From contig VBDA01000288.1 of NCBI GenBank assembly GCA_005883655.1, forward strand, positions 1 to 5,990: a DNA stretch of 5,990 bases, in the 5' to 3' direction. A program made the translations under genes and the position numbers. Every line of letters begins with the position of its first letter. The first letter of the stretch is position 1. The notes under the pieces are model-generated. The model ran no database searches. It worked only from the letters and a program-made list of their open reading frames with translations, and was not told the origin of the DNA. Origin of the DNA: Betaproteobacteria bacterium. Lineage in GTDB: Bacteria; Pseudomonadota; Gammaproteobacteria; Burkholderiales; Casimicrobiaceae. Shown piece by piece: positions 1-5,538 of the stretch.

Positions 1-83
1 AGCGGATGCTCGAGATCTTGTTTCGGCCCAGCGCCGTACCCGTCGATCGAAATCGCGAAACTTTGGACGCGAAGTTTCGACAC
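1..83 (-). CDS. Dihydrofolate reductase family protein (RibD C-terminal-like), N-terminal fragment cut by window edge
   Basis: Reading the minus strand from a GTG at 83 gives 27 residues beginning (V/M)SKLRVQSFAISIDGYGAG, followed by PKQDLEHP. The opening 'KLRVxSFxISIDGYGAGP' is the characteristic first beta strand and loop of the DHFR-like/RibD C-terminal family, whose members are usually around 180-210 aa. These proteins are NADPH-dependent reductases of mostly unknown substrate and are cytosolic. There is no signal peptide here. I chose the GTG because family members normally start within a residue or two of 'SKLRV' and because GGGGA lies 5 nt upstream on the minus strand. An in-frame ATG at 116 would add 11 residues that do not look like the family. 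Only the N-terminus is visible, so activity and integrity of the rest cannot be judged. Confidence 0.8.
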   Translation of the reverse strand, partial: MSKLRVQSFAISIDGYGAGPKQDLEHP

Positions 84-276
84 TGCATTCCCCGCTGCTT
101 GGTGAGTGGCGATCATGTGTGGGGTTCCGTGGGCTAACAGTGATTATGCGGCGCTGACGCCCGGGCATATGAATTGATAATAGTGACAGGAGGTGGTAAG
201 CGTTCACCGCATGATTTGCAAGCATTCTGGCATCTGCGGGGCGTATAACCCGCACGCCAGCGGGCGTTCGACGGCA
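84..276. other. Intergenic gap between hydrolase and DHFR-family gene
   Basis: This 193 bp stretch lies between the stop of the lipoprotein hydrolase and the start of the DHFR-family gene. Just past the hydrolase stop, on the minus strand, is a small inverted repeat CCCGC-TGGCGT-GCGGG (plus-strand 249-264). It is followed by only two T residues, so it is at best a weak terminator. AT-rich patches such as 'TATTATCAATTCATATG' and 'CATAAT' on the minus strand could hold a promoter for the DHFR-family gene, but I find no -35 element at good spacing and do not call one. No RNA gene or convincing small ORF is seen. Confidence 0.5.
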
Positions 277-1764
277 CTATTGCTGCCGTGGCGCCTTCAT
301 AAACTGAAGCGGTAATGGATAAAGTGCACAGCTACCATCAAGCCGGCTCTCAGGTTGCGCGATGAAGTCCGCGACGATCCGTACAGCGCAAGGGGAAAAT
401 GCGCGCACGTTATGCCCCACTTCAGGGAATTCGATCCATTGCGCGTTGCTGCCGATGATCTGTCCGATGCCACGGCTTTCGTGTGGTTCGGCAACCGGAT
501 CAATTGCCCCAGCCAAGATTAGCGTCGGCACTGTCGAGGCGGCTGGTATGAGCAGCGGCGGGCCAAGGGGCGCCCAAGTATCGCAAAGCCCGGAAAGCTC
601 GGTGCGTGCAAAGATGTCGTCGGATGCGGGTGTTGCGTCACGAAAATGCGGCCGGTCTCTGCATTCCACCGCTGCGTTAGTGGCCACCTGGCGCGTGAGT
701 GCAGTCTCATAGAGCTTTGCCGTGACCGAAGCCAGGGGCTCGGGCGTGCCATTCTTAGCCCACGTGATCACAAGTGGGATGGTCGGATAGGCATTGCGGT
801 AGTAGAGCAAGTTTGCGACAACGAGTTCGAACGCCGAGGCCGTTAAGACGAATCGTTCGTTCGTCGAATTGGATCCAGATGGACGGGTCAGGATTAATGG
901 CTCTCGAGCGAGTTGCGCTTTCGCTTCATCGTAGGCACGCGCTAAACCGCCCGACACTGCAAAGCAGTTGGGATCGCTATCGCACAACGCGAAAAATGCT
1001 TTCCGCGCAGCCGCCACGCTTTTCGCGCGCAACGGACGCGGAGCATCCGGCGGATATATCGAATCGAGGACCATTGATCGGACCGTCGTCGGATGCAGCG
1101 CCGCAAGCGTCATCGCGACATCCGTACCGTAGGACTCACCATACAGGTTCCAACGCGCAATGTTCAACGCACGCCGCACGCTTTCGAAGTCATCGGCCGT
1201 AACCCGAGTGCCAAAGTTTGAAAGATCGATCCCGCGCGACAATGCTTCCCTTCGACAGGTGTCGAAGGCCGCACGTCGAGCATCCGCTGCGGAAACGCCA
1301 CCTTCCGCCAGCGAGAGGGTGACGTCTAATAATTTCCGATCCATGGTCGGGCAAATCCGTGGCTCCGAGTCTCCCGTACCACGCTGATCGATCAACACCA
1401 GATCGCGTCCCAACGCGTATGGCGTTTTCGCCTGCGCACCGGCATAGACCGTGATCGGCTCGCCTGGACCACCGTTAATATAAACGACCGGGTCGGGCAG
1501 TTCGGATTTCTGCTCGCTTTGGATCACCACCACCGAAAGCGCGAAGCTTGGGCCATCAGGACGCACGTAATCACGCGGTACGCGCACGGTCCCACAACGC
1601 ATGCGCGACGCCAATGTCGCGTCGACGTTGCGGATAGCGCAGGTATGCTGCTCAAATTTTGGATTTGGTGCGGTTGTAATTGTCGATGCTGGAGATGTTG
1701 TTTCGCACGACGCGATCAGTAGGAGAGGAAACAACCACCCGGCGCGGCAAAGACGCATGTACAT
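277..1764 (-). CDS. Lipoprotein alpha/beta hydrolase, tripeptidyl aminopeptidase (TAP)-like, peptidase S33 type
   Basis: A predicted serine hydrolase of the alpha/beta fold, probably an exo-peptidase or esterase tethered outside the inner membrane. Numbering here is from the upstream ATG at 1800 (507 aa). Features in order are a hydrophobic signal with lipobox IAS-C32, the oxyanion-loop motif NGGPGEP (109-115), DQRGTGDS (138-145), the nucleophile elbow GESYG with Ser223, a helical lid region, then the TAP-like C-terminal part with acid Asp434 (GAIDP) and His463 (VGHNV). The triad is complete. Ten cysteines follow the lipobox (54, 69, 150, 182, 273, 279, 380, 406, 471, 491), which suits an oxidising compartment. 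I place the start at the ATG at 1764 or 1758, giving a normal-length lipoprotein signal (MYMRLCRAGWLFPLLLIASC) and about 493-495 aa. The ATG at 1800 would add a charged N-terminal extension, has no Shine-Dalgarno sequence and contains a TATAAT box. Third codon positions are less GC-biased than in the operon to the right. The physiological substrate is unknown. Confidence 0.88.
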   Translation of the reverse strand: MYMRLCRAGWLFPLLLIASCETTSPASTITTAPNPKFEQHTCAIRNVDATLASRMRCGTVRVPRDYVRPDGPSFALSVVVIQSEQKSELPDPVVYINGGPGEPITVYAGAQAKTPYALGRDLVLIDQRGTGDSEPRICPTMDRKLLDVTLSLAEGGVSAADARRAAFDTCRREALSRGIDLSNFGTRVTADDFESVRRALNIARWNLYGESYGTDVAMTLAALHPTTVRSMVLDSIYPPDAPRPLRAKSVAAARKAFFALCDSDPNCFAVSGGLARAYDEAKAQLAREPLILTRPSGSNSTNERFVLTASAFELVVANLLYYRNAYPTIPLVITWAKNGTPEPLASVTAKLYETALTRQVATNAAVECRDRPHFRDATPASDDIFARTELSGLCDTWAPLGPPLLIPAASTVPTLILAGAIDPVAEPHESRGIGQIIGSNAQWIEFPEVGHNVRAFSPCAVRIVADFIAQPESRLDGSCALYPLPLQFMKAPRQQ

Positions 1765-1770
1765 CCAAAT

Positions 1771-1776
1771 ATTATA
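1771..1776 (-). promoter_or_regulatory. Candidate -10 box (TATAAT) for the hydrolase, leaderless arrangement
   Basis: The minus strand reads TATAAT, then ATTTGG, then ATG (the start at 1764). The box matches the sigma-70 consensus perfectly, and the 6-nt spacing would put transcription start at or next to the A of that ATG. No Shine-Dalgarno sequence precedes either this ATG or the one at 1758. The hexamer 17 bp upstream (TGGAGG) matches only three of six bases of TTGACA, so the -35 is poor. This is a sequence-based inference. A chance TATAAT is possible in this locally AT-rich spot. Confidence 0.4.
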
Positions 1777-1800
1777 CTTTCGCGCCAACCGAGCCTCCAT

Positions 1801-1983
1801 GACGAGGTTGGTAGGCGCTATGCGTACTTCAACGGTCGAGGCGGAAACGGGTGGACGCTCTTGATCGCACAGCGATGTCCGCGGACGACCGCTCTCTCCA
1901 ATGCGACCGTCTGCTCAGGGGTCGTGAAGCGCCCGTCGGCCGGAACAACATGAATCTCCTCTCCCACAACGAAGGAGCGACTC
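1801..1983. other. Gene-poor stretch upstream of hydrolase, possible small minus-strand ORF
   Basis: No recognisable gene lies between the hydrolase start region and the integrase remnant. The minus strand has an open frame from an ATG at 1985 to a stop at 1818 (55 codons, beginning MSRSFVVGEEIHVVP). It could be a small hypothetical gene 17 bp upstream of the longest hydrolase frame. However, it has no good Shine-Dalgarno sequence, no family I recognise, and its first codon sits back to back with the integrase start. I treat it as unsupported. The plus strand carries only a short run of codons upstream of the integrase ribosome binding site. Confidence 0.35.
1972..1977 (+). promoter_or_regulatory. 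Ribosome binding site of the integrase remnant (AAGGAG)
   Basis: AAGGAG lies 6 nt before the ATG at 1984. It is a well-placed Shine-Dalgarno sequence that fixes the start of the broken integrase and shows that the original translation signal survives although the gene body is gone. Confidence 0.6.
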
Positions 1984-2102
1984 ATGGATCCCGTCACGAA
2001 GACCGAAGGGTACGTAGTCCCGTGGAACAAGAGCAAGCTGCTCGGCCAGAAACCCCCGCTGAAACTCCAAGCGTATCTCGGCACGCGCCCTCGCCGGGAT
2101 AA
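1984..2102 (+). pseudogene. Tyrosine recombinase/integrase remnant (N-terminal fragment, internally deleted)
   Basis: On the plus strand, AAGGAG (1972-1977), a 6-nt spacer and ATG introduce 29 codons beginning MDPVTKTEGYVVPWNKSKLL and continuing GQKPPLKLQ (to 2070). 'GYVVPWNKGKLxGQKPPLKxKE' is the conserved start of a family of short (about 200 aa) tyrosine integrases common in proteobacterial plasmids and islands. Normally 'IWAIRxRLQ' and the catalytic domain follow. Here the next in-frame residues are AYLGT (2071-2085). They resemble the 'RYLGIEVDDAL' segment near the C-terminus of the same family, and then the frame turns into nonsense running into the antisense of the cupin gene. The simplest reading is a large internal deletion that removed the catalytic Arg, His and Tyr motifs, leaving both ends joined. 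The N-terminal assignment is firm. The C-terminal junction is tentative. The product cannot be an active recombinase. Confidence 0.75.
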
Positions 2103-2120
2103 TTTAATAGGTTCCTGTTG

Positions 2121-2140
2121 CTGTTGCCGTCAAGGCACAG
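2121..2140 (-). terminator. Weak hairpin over the cupin stop codon
   Basis: On the minus strand CTGTGCC-TTGAC-GGC-A-ACAG can fold into a seven-pair stem with one bulged base. It overlaps the TGA of the cupin gene. No run of T follows, only the AT-rich 'CTATTAAATTATC' about 12 nt later, so intrinsic termination is doubtful. Confidence 0.2.
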
Positions 2141-2546
2141 GGGTCGCAAGCGGCTGGCCCTTCTCCGCCAACATACAGTTGAGGACCTTCGCAGCTTCGG
2201 ACGAACTCGCGTTTGTCGCCTTGTGAATGTGCTTGGCGGGATTGAAGGCTATCTGGCCCGCCTTTAATTCGAAGGGCTGCCCGCCTTCCGGCTCGAACAG
2301 TAGCGCTCCCTGCAGCATGTAGATGGCCTCATCGCCGGGATGGAAGTGTCGGCCAGCGACGGCGCCGGGCGGAAGATCGGCGACGAAGACGACCACTTCC
2401 TTTCCCTCCACCCCAGAGACAGGTTTCCTCAATAGCTCTGTCCGGGTGACTTGCGCCGCACCTTGAGCGGCAACGTATGTGGCTCCAAGGACCCCGACGG
2501 CTATACCGGCAAGACCAACGGCGATAAGCAGAAGCGTCTTCCTCAT
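2130..2546 (-). CDS. Secreted or membrane-anchored cupin-domain protein
   Basis: A 138-aa protein with an N-terminal hydrophobic segment (residues 4-27, after MRKT) ending in an Ala-rich region, and a single conserved-barrel cupin domain. The segment could be a cleaved signal peptide or a membrane anchor. Cupin motif 1 is seen as G65-RHFHPGDE-G80 with His67, His69 and Glu73. Motif 2 is G97-QIAFNP-N112 with His108 as the fourth metal ligand, while the usual Gly after Pro is Lys105. All four expected metal-binding residues are present. Cupins of this small kind bind a divalent metal and may act as dioxygenases, isomerases or ligand binders. The substrate cannot be told. The start at 2546 is chosen because GGAGGAGG lies 6 nt upstream and the protein begins with a typical signal. 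A longer frame opening at 2798 would run into the oxidoreductase gene and adds unstructured, Arg/Cys-rich sequence. The gene lies 154 bp downstream of the oxidoreductase and may be transcribed separately. Confidence 0.88.
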   Translation of the reverse strand: MRKTLLLIAVGLAGIAVGVLGATYVAAQGAAQVTRTELLRKPVSGVEGKEVVVFVADLPPGAVAGRHFHPGDEAIYMLQGALLFEPEGGQPFELKAGQIAFNPAKHIHKATNASSSEAAKVLNCMLAEKGQPLATPVP

Positions 2547-2552
2547 GGTTTT

Positions 2553-2560
2553 CCTCCTCC
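2553..2560 (-). promoter_or_regulatory. Strong ribosome binding site of the cupin gene (GGAGGAGG)
   Basis: GGAGGAGG followed by AAAACC and the ATG at 2546 on the minus strand. This near-ideal Shine-Dalgarno sequence decides the start of the cupin protein against the much longer open frame upstream. Confidence 0.75.
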
Positions 2561-2700
2561 GATTGCCTAATTTGGGTCCACTCTTCTTTGGCAGCGGACC
2601 GGCGGACCGACGGCACGCTTGCATGTCAGGCAGAAGCAACCACGCACCGATCCTGCTGCATCGCGTGACCTGTGTCGCTGTGCCTGTATTGTCCCCGTGA

Positions 2701-4056
2701 TCAGCTCCATGGGAACGGACTGTTCGACACCGGATGCAACTTGCCTTGCGCGTAGCGGGAAAAACGGAACGGTTCCAACAGATCCGAGCTCCCGCCAAGC
2801 AGCTCGTGGGCCACCAGCTCTCCCACGCCGATCATCTTGAAGCCGTGATTTGAATCGGCGATGACGTAGACGTTTTCGCGAAACCGGTCGAACACCGGGA
2901 AACTGTCCGGCGTGAAGCATCCGATGCCACCGGACGGCTCCTGCCGATAAACGCCATGTCGCCCTTCGAAGCGCTTCTGGCAAAACGCGAGCGCCGAGGT
3001 CCACATGTCGGCGAAGTTGTCGGTCACCGCGAACTCCGGTGATTTCGGCCCATACGGGTCCACCCGCACCGCATCCGCGTCGGGCTCGACGACCGCGGGC
3101 ATGGCGCCGCCCTGCACGCCGTTGAAATGGAAGTCGGGCTTGTAGTAGATGCCCCACAAGCTGTCGGTGATCAGCTTGCCGTCCCGATCCGAACGCAGCG
3201 GTGCGTCGGTGTCGACATGCAGCACCGGGGGCATTCGGCCGTCGTTGGTCTTCAGGAAGTCCGGATCGACGCCGAGCGTGCCTTCCTGCAGCGCCATGTA
3301 GCGCCACATGCGTACGTCATCGTGCATCTTTGCGTCGCGGCCTTTAACGCTGATTCGCTTCGGCAGCTCGAGCATGTTCCAGATCGCGTTGATCCACGGC
3401 CCGACCGCGACGACGACCTGCTCGCAGGTGATAGCGCCGAGGTTGGTGTCGACGGCGTTGATCGCGGTCGATCCATTGCCCGACCGGAATCCCGTGAGCT
3501 CGACGCCGGCGATGATATCGACGCCAAGCGCCTCCGCTTTGCGGGCCAGTCCCTGCACTGCCGCAAGATTGTTGGCGTAGCCGCCGCGTTTCTCATGCAG
3601 CACGGAGGTGATGTTCGCCGCCTGCCAGTCGCTGAACAAGGTCCGCATGTACTCGAGCGACTCGGCTTCGCCCTCGACGAATACCGATTCGTAGCCGATC
3701 GCCTTCTGCTGCTCATAAATCGTGCCGACCTGGGAGTGCATCCCCTCGGGACTGATTTGCATGTAGCCGACCGGGTGATAGCTGTACGCCTCGGGATCGC
3801 GCTCCCAGACCGAGACCGAATGCGCCATCAGCTCGCGCATCGCAGGCTGGTAATAGTTGTTGCGCACGACCCCGCAGGCAATGCCCGATGCGCCGGCGCC
3901 GATGCCAGTCTTGTCGAGGACGACGATGCGGTTCGATCCCGAGCCGACGGTCATCCCTTTGACGTGCAGGCGACCCGCGAGGTGCATTGCGGTCGAAAGA
4001 CCGTGGATGCCGGCGCCGATGACGACGTAGCGGGCGCTGGGAGGAAGAGAAACCAT
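2701..4056 (-). CDS. FAD-dependent oxidoreductase, DAO family (sarcosine/dimethylglycine oxidase-like)
   Basis: A complete 451-aa cytoplasmic flavoenzyme expected to oxidise a C-N bond of an amino acid or N-methylated amine, passing electrons to oxygen or another acceptor. The N-terminus has the Rossmann motif VIGAGIHGLSTAMHL with GxGxxG at 14-19. The acidic residue that binds the FAD ribose is Asp48 in RIVVLDK, followed by GAGASGIACGVVR (53-65), the usual flavin-contact segment. VVVAVGPW (214-221) is the second FAD-binding motif of the family. Near the C-terminus GGIGCFTPDSFPVFD (376-390) and HGFKMIGVGE (404-413) match the conserved 'TPDxxPxxG ... GxxGFKxxxGxGE' of sarcosine oxidase-type enzymes. 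Cys380 lies close to, but not exactly at, the position of the flavin-linking Cys of monomeric sarcosine oxidase. Length fits the family. The start has AGGA 6 nt upstream. The gene follows the MmgE/PrpD gene by 87 bp and probably shares its transcript. The exact substrate is not determined; N-methylglycines are candidates given the betaine-type transporter. Confidence 0.9.
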   Translation of the reverse strand: MVSLPPSARYVVIGAGIHGLSTAMHLAGRLHVKGMTVGSGSNRIVVLDKTGIGAGASGIACGVVRNNYYQPAMRELMAHSVSVWERDPEAYSYHPVGYMQISPEGMHSQVGTIYEQQKAIGYESVFVEGEAESLEYMRTLFSDWQAANITSVLHEKRGGYANNLAAVQGLARKAEALGVDIIAGVELTGFRSGNGSTAINAVDTNLGAITCEQVVVAVGPWINAIWNMLELPKRISVKGRDAKMHDDVRMWRYMALQEGTLGVDPDFLKTNDGRMPPVLHVDTDAPLRSDRDGKLITDSLWGIYYKPDFHFNGVQGGAMPAVVEPDADAVRVDPYGPKSPEFAVTDNFADMWTSALAFCQKRFEGRHGVYRQEPSGGIGCFTPDSFPVFDRFRENVYVIADSNHGFKMIGVGELVAHELLGGSSDLLEPFRFSRYAQGKLHPVSNSPFPWS

Positions 4057-4143
4057 CGGGAGTCCTGTTGCGGATAAGTCCTCTTCACGCAGGCGAGAAT
4101 TCCGCGACTCGCGCTCGCACGTACGGAGGAACGAAACGCACGT
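4057..4143. other. 87-bp spacer inside the transporter/MmgE-PrpD/DAO gene string
   Basis: The spacer between the MmgE/PrpD stop and the oxidoreductase start contains a direct repeat of ACGTGCG 23 bp apart and an imperfect GCGAG/CTCGC inverted repeat with a 10-nt loop. It has no T-tract and no convincing -35/-10 pair. I read it as an operon-internal spacer; the repeats may be chance. Confidence 0.3.
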
Positions 4144-5523
4144 TTACGCCGCTCGCAAGAGCTCCTCCAGCAATTCGGCAAGCGCATCGCCTTGTCCAAG
4201 CTCGCTCACGAGGCGCTCGATGCGCTGTGCGCGCGAACGTCCCAGCACGGGCTCGGCGAGCTCGAAATACTTGGCCCGCAACTCGGCGTCCGCAAGCGGG
4301 TTTTCGGGGTTTCCCCGCGCACGTGCCGGCTCCGAAACGAGCTTGCGACCATCGCTCAGCATAATCTCCACGCGCGCCCATCGCTCGGCCGGAAACAGCC
4401 GCGAATACTCGCTATTTTCCACCAAGACCATGAGGCCGAGCAGGCGTCGCACACGCGGGTCCGCGAGCTTCGGCACATCGATCTCCTCGGCACCCAAGTG
4501 GCCGAACACGAGCACTGCCGCGACTGGATAGGGAAGACTGTACTGCGCATCCTCAGTCGTCTCAGGAATGCTGCATCGCGAGCCGAGCGCAATAGCCTCG
4601 CCAAAGCTTTCGATCGCAATGTGCGCGATGTTTTCCGCGGCGAAGCCGTGCGCGCGTTGCAGGCCGCGCGCGGCTTCGACGGCAGGCTGAGCCCAGCGGC
4701 AGACCGGATAGGCCTTGAAGTACTGCTCGCGAATGCGCCAGCGCGCGCCCAGGTCGGTCCAATACGCTTTCGCATCGGCACCTTCGACGGTGACCGCCGG
4801 CGCCCCGGTGTATCCGTCGCGCGCGAGCCATGCAGCGGCGATGCCGACATGGGCACCCCATCCGGAACCGTCTTTCACCATGCTGGGCGTATCGCAGGCA
4901 CGCAGTATCTGTCCGCGCGGACCGAAGTATTCGGCGATGCCCAGCGCCTCCCGGATCCGCGACTCGTCAAAGGACAGGAACCTGGCCGCGACCGCGGCGC
5001 ATCCGACCGAGTTCCACGAACCGGAGCAATGGTATTCCGGCACGGTGGCGTGCTGGGCCATGCCCGCGCGGGTGGCGATCTCGTAACCGAGTACGAGACA
5101 GGTGAGGAACTCGCGCCCGTCGAAGGCGTGCTCACCCTCGACGCCATCGCAAAGTGCGAGCAACGCGGGAAGGATTGCGACGCCGGCGTGGCCTTTGGTA
5201 AGCACGTGGCCGTCGTGCCCATCGATCGCATCGATGGTCGCAGCACCCGCAAACGCCGCGCCGGCAATCCCCGCCCGTCTGCCATCGAACAGCATGCGCG
5301 CAGTCTCATCGCGCCCGCAGAGTTGCGACGCGGCATACGAACGCGCGATGCCCGAGGCGTGCGTCCGCGTCCCGGCCGCGGCGACGCCGATCAGGTCGAG
5401 CAGACAGCGCGTCGCCTGCAGAGCGACGTCGGGCGGAAGATCGGCAAACGCGATACCCCGTACGAACGACGCGACATCCGGAAACGCGGTCCTCGCCTTG
5501 GTCGCACCGCGATCGTTGGGCAT
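4144..5523 (-). CDS. MmgE/PrpD family protein (2-methylcitrate dehydratase / iminodisuccinate epimerase superfamily)
   Basis: A complete 459-aa cytoplasmic enzyme of the family that includes 2-methylcitrate dehydratase (PrpD), cis-aconitate decarboxylase and iminodisuccinate epimerase. These enzymes abstract a proton next to a carboxylate. Family segments are seen in order: DAIDGHDGHVLTKGHAG (98-114), EYHCSGSWNSVG (164-174), MVKDGSGWGAHVGIAA (215-230), YFKAYPVCRWAQPA (268-281) and QYSLPYPVAA (327-336). Matching these to cis-aconitate decarboxylase from memory, His112, His165, Lys217, Lys270 and a Tyr in YSLPY fall at the active-site positions, so the enzyme looks functional. Its length is normal. 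It starts 15 bp after the binding-protein gene with only a weak AGG upstream, suggesting translational coupling in one operon. The neighbours point to metabolism of an imported amine or amino acid derivative and not to the propionate pathway: no prpB or prpC is visible. The precise reaction (dehydration, epimerisation or decarboxylation) cannot be decided. Confidence 0.9.
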   Translation of the reverse strand: MPNDRGATKARTAFPDVASFVRGIAFADLPPDVALQATRCLLDLIGVAAAGTRTHASGIARSYAASQLCGRDETARMLFDGRRAGIAGAAFAGAATIDAIDGHDGHVLTKGHAGVAILPALLALCDGVEGEHAFDGREFLTCLVLGYEIATRAGMAQHATVPEYHCSGSWNSVGCAAVAARFLSFDESRIREALGIAEYFGPRGQILRACDTPSMVKDGSGWGAHVGIAAAWLARDGYTGAPAVTVEGADAKAYWTDLGARWRIREQYFKAYPVCRWAQPAVEAARGLQRAHGFAAENIAHIAIESFGEAIALGSRCSIPETTEDAQYSLPYPVAAVLVFGHLGAEEIDVPKLADPRVRRLLGLMVLVENSEYSRLFPAERWARVEIMLSDGRKLVSEPARARGNPENPLADAELRAKYFELAEPVLGRSRAQRIERLVSELGQGDALAELLEELLRAA

Positions 5524-5538
5524 TAGAGCCTGTTACCG

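Noticed and set aside
210..314. A plus-strand 34-codon ORF beginning MICKHSGICGAY, with AGGAGGT upstream
   Set aside because: The Shine-Dalgarno-like sequence is 16 nt from the ATG, too far. The ORF runs into the antisense of the hydrolase end and has no recognisable features.
1818..1985. A minus-strand 55-codon ORF between the integrase remnant and the hydrolase
   Set aside because: It has no good ribosome binding site and no recognised family, so it is not called as a gene. It is mentioned in the gap entry.
2066..2100. Frameshifted match of the integrase remnant to the 'KEIWAIRIRLQ' segment
   Set aside because: Shifting frame gives NSKRISARALAG, which matches only a few residues. The in-frame AYLGT reading as a C-terminal junction fits at least as well, so I do not claim a simple frameshift.
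2547..2700. Promoter for the cupin gene
   Set aside because: I looked for -35/-10 pairs on the minus strand (TTGCTT, CTGACA, AAATTA). None has a good partner at 16-18 bp spacing.
2547..2798. N-terminal extension of the cupin frame up to an ATG at 2798
   Set aside because: It overlaps the 3' end of the oxidoreductase gene and would bury the signal peptide. GGAGGAGG points to the ATG at 2546.
2567..3307. A 246-codon minus-strand frame overlapping the end of the oxidoreductase
   Set aside because: It is an alternative frame of the same strand, rich in Arg, Ala and Gly, without motifs. It overlaps a well-supported gene.
3127..4077. A 316-codon plus-strand open frame opposite the oxidoreductase gene
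   Set aside because: It mirrors the codon bias of the true minus-strand gene, which has intact FAD motifs. There is no ribosome binding site or recognisable domain.
4192..5526. A 444-codon plus-strand open frame opposite the MmgE/PrpD gene
   Set aside because: It is antisense to a gene with clear family motifs. Its translation is Arg-rich and low in family-like patterns, as expected for the complement of GC-rich coding DNA.
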